NCBI RefSeq assembly: GCF_036711975.1 | Contig: NC_091976.1 | Coordinates: forward strand, 25,234,001 to 25,298,000 | Length of the DNA: 64,000 nucleotides | Reading direction: 5' to 3' | Origin: Onthophagus taurus | Taxonomy: Eukaryota; Arthropoda; Insecta; Coleoptera; Scarabaeidae | Part shown: positions 24,235-35,307 of the stretch, piece by piece | Layout: each line of letters starts with the position of its first letter | How positions within the stretch are numbered: the first letter of the stretch is position 1 | Notes under the pieces: model-generated | Told to the model about the DNA's origin: nothing | The model's input: the letters and a program-made list of their open reading frames with translations, nothing else | Database searches by the model: none | Program-made: the position numbers and the translations under genes

Positions 24235-25400
24235 ATTAATACTAGAATCCTCAAGCTTCAATTGAGCATATACATATCATATTATTAACATTAAAAATGC
24301 AGATGATATGATTTTTTGAAAATTTTCTGTTTTTCTATATTTACAAATTTGACAGTTTCCTCTAATAATTTTTTTTTGGAAATGTTATTAATATTATCAT
24401 ATAGTTTTTATATCATGTCATAAACTACAATCTTTAAGCTTTAATTTAACATATATATCAAATCATTACCTTTAAAAATACAGATGATATGATTTTTTGA
24501 AAATTTGGTATTTCATATTCGTAAATTTGACAGTTTCCTCTTTAATAATTTTTTTCTGGAAATTTCATTAATATTATCATATAGTTTTTATATTATATCA
24601 TAAACTACAATCTTTAAGCTTCAATTTAACGTATATATCAAATCATTACCTTTAAAAATACAGATGATATGATTTTTTGAAAATTTGATATTTCATCTTC
24701 GTAAATTTGACAGTTTCCTCTTTAATACTTTCTTTCTGAAAATTTAGTTTTTATATCATAACATAAACTACAATCTTTAAGCTTCAATTTAACATATATA
24801 TCACATCATTACATGCACCTTATTCAAATATATCCCTCTTTTTTCAGGTTTGTCGAAATACGACATTTCTTCTTTAATTACTTGTTCAAAAGAAAATTGT
24901 TTTGGTTTTGAGATGGAGGATTCTAGTTGTGGTACTTCTGCATCTGATGATGAGCACGATGGTTCTTGTACATTTTCGAGTACTTCGTTAGGGATACTTT
25001 AGTTATGCGTTGCAGTAGTGATGAAACGGATAGTGATTCTCCGAAAAGCCGGATACCGGATATCCGGTATATCTATTCGGCCATTATGGTTATAATTTCT
25101 GGTGCATTTCATACTTTAATTAATAGTTGGCGATATTTTCACAACGATCCTTCAAGAAATGAATTTTATTGCGAATTTTGAAAGTTATCGATGAAAATTG
25201 CAATATCGAAAATTTTATCAAAACTTCAAATATTGTTTTCTCAAAAACTATCAGTTATTTTTTAAAACGGGTTCATTCATTGGAAAGAAGACACTTTTAT
25301 TAACACTTTGGGAAATTTTCATACTTATATTCCAAGAAATGGATTTTATACGAATTTTTAAAACTTAATCGGCGAAAATTGCAAGAACTCAAGAACTGAA
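24235..25400. mobile_element. Second hAT/satellite composite, rearranged
   Basis: About 3.3 copies of the 180-bp satellite (24235-24810) run directly into a hAT transposase fragment (24815-24915). On the minus strand that fragment reads KPKQFSFEQVIKEE and MSYFDKPEKRGIYLNKV, the same segment as at 21150-21250. Plus 24913 onward reads MEDSSCGTSASDDEHDGSC, and 25015 has TAGTGATGAAACGGATAGTG followed by CCGGATATCCGG words. Then 25110-25390 is a 0.8-copy fragment of the 362-bp satellite. A relic like 21290 (TTTAGCAATTTCAAAGCAATTG) follows at 25485. Confidence 0.65.
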
Positions 25401-27855
25401 AGAATAAACTTTCTTTATGATTTCCATGTTGCATGTACTGCAGTATTTGTGATGTATTTGTAATTCTTTGCGAGATTTGAAGTTTTAACATTTAGCAATT
25501 TCAAAGCAATTGGACGTTAGCAGTCAAAAGATTGGAATCTTTTCGGCATAATGCATGCGAACAATAAATAATAAATTCTTATCATCTAAAAATTTTATAT
25601 TGCATCCTACATTCTTGGAAAGATTATTTCATCGTTTTGCAAAATAAAATGGTGAAATTCTTATTTTCCGTTCAATTTAGCCGAACCAAGCCAGTTACGG
25701 TGACATTTACTTAGATTGTTCTTCCCATGAAGAAATAGCATTTTAGAATGCAAATTGATTTAGCTTAATGAGTGGCTGTTCCCTTGATCTGGACGTTAAC
25801 ATTTCTGCCTTTCATGTTGATGCCGTCCATCAGGTGCATTGCGTTCTTATCGAATTTTTTTCACTTTCAATTTGAACTCGATACTTTTGCATTCACGTCA
25901 GAAGTATTCCATGCCTGATAATTTATGTAAAACTATATTTTCCAATTTTCATGTTAATAAGTTAATGTTATTTAACCTGGCGCAAGCTTAGGTGTTCTTA
26001 ACTTCATTCTGGTTGTGGTAACTAAATATAGCACTTTTCTGCATTTAATGAGAGTTCTAATTCTTGAATAATAGATCTTTGGAACTGTTTTTGCTCTACC
26101 ACCAGTGGTAAGTATTTAATGGCTCCAAACTACCATCACTTTTTATACCAAATTTAAATTGGCGTTGTATCATGTCCGTTTTTCTTTTCTTATCATTTAG
26201 GAACAAATCAGAAAGATTGTAAGATTTAGCCGATTAAAAGCTAACATCTGACATCCTTCCTCAAATGTTATCCTCGAACAAGGTTAGGAAACGGCGCTGT
26301 TGCAAGCAAGGCAACATCACTCCTGGAGTACACCTGGCAAGTATTTTATGGAATAAAACTTTGATTACTTTTATATTATAAATATAAATGAAGATTCTAG
26401 AGATACACTGATAATAGCGGAGTTCTTGCAATCGCAAGGTAACTTAAGCAACTTCTGTTTTAGTGATTTTTGCTGATAATGCAGTTAAACGTAGTGTCAG
26501 AATTGCTCCGAAGACTAGGTTAAGTACTAACGAGTATCTTAATTGGTTTATACAAGAATTGCATTGAATATCTTAATGGAGGTGATTTAACTCCTTCTCC
26601 AATACCACACTTGAAACCACATGGTAATGTTACCCGATATCGTCAGATCATTATAGCATCTTAAAATTCATGCATTTGAATTTAGTATAACCATACGGTT
26701 ACATTGTACATTATATTGTATGTTATTTATTTAAAGGCCAAAAAGGGTTAATCACTTGTCATACTTTAACAATAATGCACTTAGTACTATTCATAGTTAA
26801 CCAAGATTTATGACGTGGCAGTTACTTATGGGAGGCTCTTTCTCAGTCTTTACATTTAATCTTGAGAATACTATATTTGAAAGATTTTCTTGAACAGATA
26901 CCAGAAAGTTTAATTACTTTGGAAAAACAGTAAAAAAAGTTTTAAGTATACTTTATATTAATAATTTGGTGAAGATCATTGACCTTGAGCGAGGACCAAG
27001 AACGTTATGGATGTTGTGCAATATCTTGAATAAGAATTGAGGTCATAATTGTTGTGTATCTGAATTGTAACGCAAGATCATGATTATTACGCAATCTATA
27101 TTATGCAAGGTGTATTACGTCGGTCAAGGACGCAGTTGTTAATGAGATTTATTTCCTTGGGCATTAGAGATGAGAAGAGTATTTTTTGTTTTATTTGATG
27201 TTCTTATTTGGGACACCTATATCTATACACTAAGTTAAAAATGAATATCTTATTAATTAATTATTATGTTAAATCTTCTATTTTTATGTTTTATTAAATT
27301 TTATTCGCGTGAGTTTCTCGAGTTAGTTCCTTGTTAACTCTTTGATTGAACGTCGTTTTTTAACACGCGATTAACTACTTAATGGTAATAGATCACAATT
27401 TTCTTTTTATTTTATTTTATTTATACGTTTTTTTTATACATTTTTTAACTTAAAAATGTTTATCAATCAACTTGATAAAATTTATTTTGTACAATTTTGC
27501 ATCGTAATTTATTTAAAATAGTTTTAGCCCAAAGGCATCGGATTTAATGCACTGTTCGATACGCTGACGTTGAAACTATTTGCGCCAATCGTAATGTTAT
27601 GTATTTAGTTTTTCCTGAGTAGCAGTAGCGACTTGTTCATAACATTGTCCGACGAGTCACAGACAGTTGTTTAGCCACAAACACGCCAAATCTCGAACAA
27701 AAAAAAAATTTTTTTAGATAAGATAATGTTAAACGCGCTTACAGCACCTATTGACGACGTATCCATCCCGTGTAGTGTCTCCTGTAAAAGCGTACTTAAA
27801 ACTCTTTATATCAAATAATAATGATAAATATAAAAAGGTAATTAATTGAAAGGAG
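25401..27855. other. Intergenic, mostly unrecognised
   Basis: No supportable gene in 2.4 kb. Scattered short frames, such as 26883-26925, have no family resemblance. The final 350 bases are the probable promoter and 5' UTR of the transporter gene. Confidence 0.4.
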
Positions 27856-30800
27856 ATGAATAGAGAGCCAATACGGCGAAGAACCAAAAAATGGAGTCTG
27901 GCCACATCAACATGCGTTTTTCTAATAGAGGTAATTACTACTAAATCTTGATATCACCTTATCATTAAGAAATTTTTTTAAGTTTCTCCTCCCATCTGCT
28001 TTATCTTCATACGGAGTTTTTTTCGACGAATTCGTCGATGATGGATACTTCGCATTTTACCCAGCTTTATGGACACCGGTTGTTTATATAGCATCGTTAA
28101 ATATCGTCAGTAAGTTTTTATTTTAAAATTTGTCATTCGATACAAACTCTTTTCGGTTACTGTTTAAACCGAGATTGAGTTAAAAACATACGCGAAGGTC
28201 GCGGTTAAACAATATTATCTTCAAGATGGATTATATGTCACAAGATTTGAATTAAAAAAAAATCAGATACGATTAAGGTGCCAAACAAACGTTTTGCGTT
28301 AATGTGTTGCTACTTAATCAGTCCCGGCTTTTGGTATTCAATTATCACACAACGTCAAATGTAAATAGAGAAATGAGTCATCAGATTGACACATTTGATT
28401 GAAATCAAATGAAATTTTTTTTTATTTGTTACGTATTTAGAAGTTTGAATCATTTGAATAAAACAATATATCGTCTACAGATTTTAATTATCATGTAATT
28501 TATTTTGTTGCGCAAACAACGATTTTTTTTTAATTGTTTCATCTTCATTTCGATTTCCTGTTTTCTATTTTTTGTGTTTCATTGATATTAGAAGGTTGGG
28601 AATGAACTTGTTTGTATTCATTAATTAAAAAATTAGTGGTATCATAAAAAAAATTATCATTAACAGCTGGGTTATAATTATAAACAAAAATATTTTGAAT
28701 ACATGTTGAACTCTGTTACTTCATGGAAGAAATTTTCTAAGTTTTAATTAATCGAATTGATTTTAATTAACGCTGAGTTAAATTTTATTGACTTAATTTC
28801 AATTGAAATAATTTAGCAATCTGTATTAAAGTTCTTGTCGATATTCTCAACTTTCATAGTTTTGTTTGAACGTAATCTGAGCATGGTACTTCCTGAATAA
28901 ATAATGGATTGGAATCTAACAACCACGCAAGTGGACGAATAAAAATATAATGAGAGAATTTCAAAAAAAGGGGAGAACGGAGCAGCATGTCCATCGTATA
29001 AAAAGGGTAGTAAAAAGTGCTAACTAGTTACAAAGAAATTAGTTTATTCCCATTTTCATTTGAAGGTCGCTTTTGATATAGTAAACAGGAGATAGCAGAG
29101 GCAAGTATGAGAAGGAGACTCAACAGAAGAATGGCAGGAACGGTTATGTGGAGAAGCAGAGAGATGAGTGCATATATCGGAAAATAGTTACAATTCCAAG
29201 TACAGAGGATATGAGTAGAGGTTGGTGGGGAGGTACAGTTGTGGAAATGAGGATATAATATATAATTACCAAATGGTAGAAGAAAAGAGAATATATGGGC
29301 TGTATGGGATGAATTGGGAAATTTTGGACAACTTCATGAGGAAGTAGGAGGGTGGTCCAGTCTTGAAACAACGTATTCTTTTGATCAAAACACTATGATA
29401 GATAATTGAAATGATAATTGAAAACTGTTGGTTCACCAATGGTAATAAAATTTAACTACCAGGTTACACTTCTTCAGTAATTAATTTACTTAATTCAGTG
29501 ATTGGAAAGTTATGGAAAGCAATTTGTTCGTATGTGTAGCAATGAATGACAACAATATGGAATAGAATTTTGGAACAGTGCTAAATAAACTATCATTTAT
29601 TCTTTATTCTGTACAATTCACTAAACATTTCTAAGCTCATTTATTATCTTCTCATTCTTGCAATGAAACGAATCATAGCATAGCCACTAATGAATTGAAG
29701 GAGAAGGACATGAACTAAGAATTTGCGTGGAATCAGATACTAAGAAATTGGAGGATAATGATGGATATTCTAAGCAGAATATGATTGTGAGGTAGATTCC
29801 ATTTTGACTAAGTGCTTCGCAGAAAGCAAAAATAGGAAGAAACGTTCTTCTTCTTGCTTTAAGACATTTATCTTGCTTCTTAATTATTCATACCTGGGAA
29901 GTTGAGCTCCAGCTATGTACGGTTTCTCCATTCACGTTTTTTTTTTGGTTCCCATCTCACAATGTCTTGGATATCGCATTTGTCTCTAACATTTTCACTG
30001 TTTTATGGTGCCATAAAGTGTATCCCATGTAATGACGTAGCGTCTTCATCTCCGCTGTTCTAAGGATTTTTTTTGTTGTACCATTTTCTGCACTTATCTC
30101 TATTGCGTATGTCATAACAGGTAAAATCTTATATGTATGGATCTTGCTTTCTAGTGACATATACTTGTTTTGCCATATTATGTACTTCAAGCAACTTGAT
30201 TTCGAAGATCCTTTCGTTCTTTGAGCTATAGTTTTTTTCTTGGCGCTTCAGAAGGTTGCGTTGCAAAACTTGTGTTCTTCGGCCGGGAGTATCGGACTAT
30301 TCTAGCCCCGAACTACCCACTAAACCCTCTCCCCCATCGTTTTTCTTCTTCAGAATCCGCCGGGTGGCGTTGCATTGGAGCTCTTTCTGTCCTTACAGTT
30401 CTGTCAAGAATACAGCCTGAGCTCCCGTTTCCAGGATTCATTCCTACTGCATCCTCCGATTGGGTGAGCATAATTACAAAAAAAGGGTTAACTATTTAAT
30501 TAGTTAGCTAGAAATAGAAACGTACCTGGAAGGGGGGCATGATAGATCGCCCCCTCTTCTCTTCTATTCTTGGTTCTTCGCTTCTATTCTCTTCTTCGAG
30601 TAATTCTTCTTTTCAAGGGTCCATCCTTACTGGTTCCTCGGGTTGAGCGAGAATAATTACAAAAATACGGTAAACTTTTTATTAGATATCTGCTTACATA
30701 TAAAAACGTACCTGGAAGGGGGGGCATGGTAGACCGCCCCCTCTCCTCTTCTATTCTTGGTAGTCTAGAAAATTTCTAGCTTTTTCTTACGTATTATGTA

Positions 30801-33800
30801 GCAGTATTTCTTCTCTTTCTTCTGTTTCAACAACTTCCCTCACGAAGCTTTCCATAATTTTTTAGTTGTCCTCACTTGAAGTTTGAAGTGTCTATAGTTT
30901 TCTCCATCTCTCCCCGTCTCCTTGTTATCCATGGCGTTATTTTTGGTAATAATCTTTTAGTCCATCTAGCTTTACCAGTGTCTTTAGCCCATCTGGCTTC
31001 CCATTCATCTATAGCTTGCTGGTATATCTCGTTCCTATTTTGGGATTCTTCCTTCGCCGTCTTTCTTTGTTTGGCCATCTATTGGTAGCGTGTTTCCCAA
31101 TCGAACCCAACCCAATCCAACTCAAACCAACCCAACCCGACGATTGTATACCCGTTTCTATATTCTTGTTTCCAACATCGTTTCCATCAGGTTCAACCAT
31201 AACAATTTGAGTTATTTCTTTGTTTTTCCAAATTGGGGTTCCTTCTACTATCATTCCGCTCCTGACTACAGGGTGATTCGGGAGGAAATGGAAAGATTTT
31301 AAGGACATGTCTAGGAAGCTAAAATAAGCAAAATAAGCCCATATGTTTAAATCCGATTTTCATTTGTTTCCGAGATAATTAGGTTTTTCTTTTTAAAAAG
31401 TTAATCAAGTTATGTTTGACAACGTTATCCTATATGACAATTTGAAACAAAATGTTAATTAAAGTGATAGTTGTAATTGTTACGAAATAATAAAAATGCC
31501 TCACATTTTCAGTCATAGAGAATATGCAGATATGGTGTTTGTTTATGGTTTTTGTAATGGTAATACTGTTCGTTCAGTAGAAGAGTATTGACGTCGTTTT
31601 CCGAATCGAAGAATTCCTAATAGGCAAGTGTTTCAAACTGTTTTTACACGTGCTGGCGAAAGTGGAATGTTCCCAAGTGCAAGCATTGTTTCTGAAAAAC
31701 AGCAAGGGCTCAGTTTGGAACATGAAGAAAATATTCTGGATGTTGTAGAAAATAATCCAGGGATAAGTACAAGGCGCATGGCAATACAATTTGAAATTCC
31801 ACAAACAATGGTTTGGAAAACATTAAAGCGGCAAGGCTTAAACGCTTTTCATTTGCAGAAAGTACAAAACTGATGAAGCTCAATTTACTCGAGATGGAAT
31901 TAACAATTACCATAATAATCATCGATGGTCGGACGAAAATCCCCTACTTATTATGCCATATTATGTACTTCAAGTAACATGATATCAAAGCTCCTTTCGT
32001 TCTCTAAACTATACTTCCTTCTTGGAGATTCTTGCTGTTCGTCATATTGATTATAGGCTAGTAGTATACTGCCAATTTGCAATGGAATGGTTTCCGACCC
32101 AACCCAACTAGATGATTGTACACCTGTTTCCATATTCTTGTAATCAGGTTCAACCATAACAATTTTAATTATTTGTTTGTTTTGCCAAATTGATTTCCTT
32201 CTACTATCATTGCGCTCCAGAAATCGTGCTCTCTCATCATCATTCTCGGTCTGTGTTTCAAATTTTTCAAATCCTGTCTGTGTATCTGCTTCTCTTTCCA
32301 TTCTCCAGATGATACTTTTAATTTCTCGTTTTATATTTCTGTCTTCATTCTTTTTTAATTCTTCCACTAATTTAAGCATAGAATTTATTGTAGGTATTTC
32401 TTAACATTTTAGCTTCTTCAACTCCAGTTCTTTTTACTTCCTTTTACATCCTCATTCTTTTCTTACCGTCCCCTCCCATCATATGTTCTATACTAGTTTT
32501 CTTAGCTACTCCACTATCAAAAGAGCACCTCCTTAACCTTGCCGGAGTCTGGCTTTGTGGGTCTGCTAAAACTTATCGACACTGGTCGTGATCGTGCCAT
32601 CAAGGTACTTATCCTGAATATTTTTCCTTCTATTCTTTGCGGATACAAAATGTTTCTGTTTAAGTGAACCATTCAGTGCTTTAACTATTGGCGATATTGA
32701 GTAGTCCTTTTTTCATTGACTATAAAATGAATTATATTATTAATTAAAGTTAAAAGCTCCCCAAACAAACAATTAGAATAAAAAGTAATTAATTGAAAGC
32801 TACATTACTATTATGATCACTAAATAATAATGCCCAGTCAACTCTATAAACGCAAATAATCCACATATCATAATTAATTAACAATAAACATTTACTAATC
32901 TGTTAATACATTATCGTTAATCTCAACGTGATGGGTAATTATTCGCTCACGTTTAATATGATTATGACTTGTAACCAAACAAAGAACATAAACTACACAG
33001 AAATCCTTTATTTGTGAACGCTCTTTTGACGCGATTAGCCGGACAATTGTTTCTATTTTTATTTAATCAAAATTTTTAAATATAATCTTATTTGAATAAG
33101 CAAAAAACTTACGTGTATTTGTTTTGTGATTATAGATCCGTGGGGTCGAAGAGTATGCAATCGATACAAAACGCAACAATTTTACTTGTTAAAGTATTTT
33201 ATTGCGGCTGCGATAATTATTATGGTTTTAGGGCAAATTACTGCTGTGTTTTTACCAACATTAACAATGCAAGTGCTTCTTTATGGAGTATTGGGAGGTA
33301 AATTTTATTTATTTTATTTTTTTTAATATATTTTTAATAAAATTTTAGGCGCATCTACAGGTTTTACAATTTCAATAATAAATACATACACATCGGATAA
33401 TTTCGAAGGAAAACCAAGAATTTTTGAAGCGACTCTTCAAGTGGCAAGAGCTTTTACACTTTTTGTAATGCCTCACATTGTTTTATTCTTAGTAAATTAT
33501 TATAATATTTTTCGGGCACAAGCTTTATTTTCCGGTTTTATGCTTCACGCGATTCCAATTGGCTTGGTTGCTTGCCGTAAAAAAGAAAAGGTCATCGAAA
33601 GACATTTAACGCGTTACAAAACGGTACCTGGGTGGGTAAAAAAATAATTAATTGTATTACTTATTTTGTGATCCTTTCTTAATAGGTATCTTTTTAACGA
33701 AGATTCCATCGAATTACCGACTATTAATCGATTTTCAAATGGAATAACAAATCCCGCGATCGAAAGAAGAAATTCTCAAGAAGATGATGGTGATTCCTCG

Positions 33801-34886
33801 ACGAGTTCTGACGATTCGTACACTTTTACGGAAATAAAAGATCACGATTCAATTTTAAATCAACAGTTTCGAATGAAAACTGAAATGGGAGTTGAAATTT
33901 TGCCTGAAATTCCAGAAGAAGATGAGTCTGAATTAAAAGAATACGAAAAATTGAATAGTAATTTAAAAAGATTAAGCAGGATTAGTAGTAAATTCGAAGA
34001 AGTGATCGATAAAGATGATCGAAACTCTGGGTTATTTTTAGAGCCGAGTAATTTAGATAATTCTGTGCGAAAAAGGCATTCTTATTTTGGCGAATTTAAA
34101 CGAAAAGGACAAACAGAATGTTGTTCCCCTTATCAAAAATATTTATTTCGAAGGAGAATGAGAATGATTGGAAATTTGATTTGGGACGAGCTTTTAAAGC
34201 CGTTAAACACATCTTTTAAAACTTATTATTTTTATCCATCTTTGTTTGGAAAAACTTGCATGTCTTTATCTTATGCTATTTATATAAGCACAATTACTCA
34301 CATAGCTTTAGTAAACGGAGCTTCTTATAAAATTGATGTCAACGAAGCTGTTTTTCTTTTAACATTTATCTCCGTTGCTTGGTGCTTTTTTCTTATCAGT
34401 TTACCGTGGGGGATGAATTTAGCAAAAACAAAACTAAAACTTTTACACGTTTTTGGACTTTTAGTAACCAGCGGAAGCTTTTCAAGTAAATATTTAGTTA
34501 TAAATCGATTATTAAATAAAATCTTTTTTTTTGTAGTGATTTATATTTCTCAAAGCCACGATATGATAACTTTGAGTTGTTTGGTGTTTGGATTGGGTTA
34601 TGGAACAATATCATTCAGTGAAAATTTAGTTTATGAGGAAAGTTTGGGTCCAAGACGATATCCGGTTGTTTTAGGAACATTAGAAACTCTTTCGGGTTTA
34701 TTTGTGATTGTTATTTATTTTGTTATTTATATGTTTAAATTAAGTATAAGTAATTTGTTTTTATTATTTTACGTGTTTATATCAATGAATTGTTTGTTGT
34801 GGATCTTAACGCCGTTAGCGAATTATGTTTGGGTACACGTGCGTAAGAAAAGAGACGATTCATTAAGATTTTTTTCTAGAAATTAA
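27856..34886 (+). CDS. Divergent MFS transporter, probably SLC16/monocarboxylate-transporter-like
   Basis: Exons 27856..27930, 27983..28109, 33136..33297, 33349..33631, 33686..34485 and 34537..34886; 598 aa. Phases close at each GT-AG junction. The layout is N-terminal six helices, a long charged cytosolic loop (about residues 217-370, rich in Ser/Asp/Glu), then C-terminal six helices. Helix 1 reads LPSALSSYGVFFDEF and the helix 4 region VLLYGVLGGASTGFTISIINTY, the MCT pattern of a glycine-rich helix entering a long loop. The canonical MCT entry motif (D/E-G-G-W-G-W) is missing, so substrate cannot be predicted. The 51-nt intron 34486-34536 is a multiple of three and lacks stops; if retained the product is 615 aa. 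Intron 2 is 5.0 kb and full of transposon fragments. AATAAA at 34916. Confidence 0.8.
28110..29950. other. Intron 2 of the transporter, first part
   Basis: AT-rich with no recognised gene. From about 28900 the composition rises, and degenerate retrotransposon-like frames appear (minus 29371..29144) without a clear match. Confidence 0.4.
29957..31310 (-). pseudogene. Non-LTR retrotransposon fragments (3' part of RT ORF)
   Basis: Minus 30190..29957 reads SLESKIHTYKILPVMTYAIE and KKILRTAEMKTLRHYMGYTL, the conserved segment after the reverse-transcriptase domain in LINEs (K.....KT.I.PVMTYA.E ... E.K.LR...GY). Minus 31078..30872 reads IDEWEARWAKDTGKARWTKR and LLPKITPWITRRRGEM, typical of the C-terminal region of R1-clade ORF2. 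Order and spacing show two pieces, probably from different insertions, and neither is intact. Minus 31308..31009 has a segment (IVMVEPDG...IETGIQSSGWVG) repeated at 32200-32080. Confidence 0.65.
30510..30770. repeat. Two direct copies of a 186-bp G-rich unit
   Basis: The segment ACGTACCTGGAAGGGGGG..GGGGGCATG..AGA.CGCCCCCTCT occurs at about 30520 and 30706, followed both times by CTCTTCTATTCTTGG. The copies are about 186 bp apart and are preceded by similar AAAAA..GG.TAACTTTTTA.TTAG sequence. The G-run is an outlier in this AT-rich intron; it may be the 3' region of the adjacent LINE. Confidence 0.6.
31497..31945 (+). pseudogene. DDE transposase with DUF4817-type helix-turn-helix, inactivated
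   Basis: From ATG 31497 the frame reads MPHIFSHREYADMVFVYGFC, then TVRSVEEY, a TGA (31590-31592), then RRFPNRRIPNRQVFQTVFTR. It continues through GISTRRMAIQFEIPQTMVWK and LNAFHLQKVQN to a stop at 31873. A shifted frame gives FTRDGINNYHNNHRWSDENP before the sequence breaks at about 31945. This is the N-terminal part of the insect mariner-related transposases with DUF4817. The catalytic DDE core is missing, cut off by the LINE-like piece at 31953. A premature stop and a frameshift make it dead. Confidence 0.72.
31953..32400 (-). pseudogene. Second LINE-like fragment, copy of the 30.2-31.3 kb one
   Basis: The plus-strand starts of the two fragments match (ATATTATGTACTTCAAG(T/C)AAC at 30176 and 31953). 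The minus-strand ORF 32379..31951 is charged and helical (LVEELKKNEDRNIKREIKSI), resembling a coiled-coil ORF1 or linker, then shares MVEP...NMETGVQSSSWVG with the other fragment. It abuts the DUF4817 transposase relic directly. Confidence 0.5.
32401..33135. other. Intron 2 of the transporter, last part
   Basis: AT-rich non-coding sequence ending in the acceptor TTGTGATTATAG before exon 3. No feature recognised. Confidence 0.4.
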
Positions 34887-35307
34887 AATCTCTGTATATA
34901 AATTTATATTACTGTAATAAAATATACATAATATTTTCCACGAATTTTATTGAGGCTTTCTGAATAACAAGTTTATTGAGGGATTTAGATGCGATAATCT
35001 CTTGGAAGGTTTTTTTTCAAATTAGGTTATGTTCAATGTAAAATCCTTTTCTGGAAGGTGTCACAAATATTTTTCCCTTGCAAAAAAAAAGATGACATGA
35101 AGATAAAATTGTGTTAAGATAAAAAGGGTAAATATTCTGTAAATGTAAACAATTAAACAATACCCGAATCAAGTGGGGTGGTCATAAATGCGTCATTCCA
35201 TGATAATAAAAAACTAACAACTCAACAGCAACATATATTCATAAAAACTTTAGATTTGTGTCGTGAACAAGACAATCAGTGTTGCAACATTATCGAATAT
35301 ACTAACA

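Noticed and set aside
33441-33647. Separate small gene in the transporter
   Set aside because: It is exon 4 of the transporter running into its intron.
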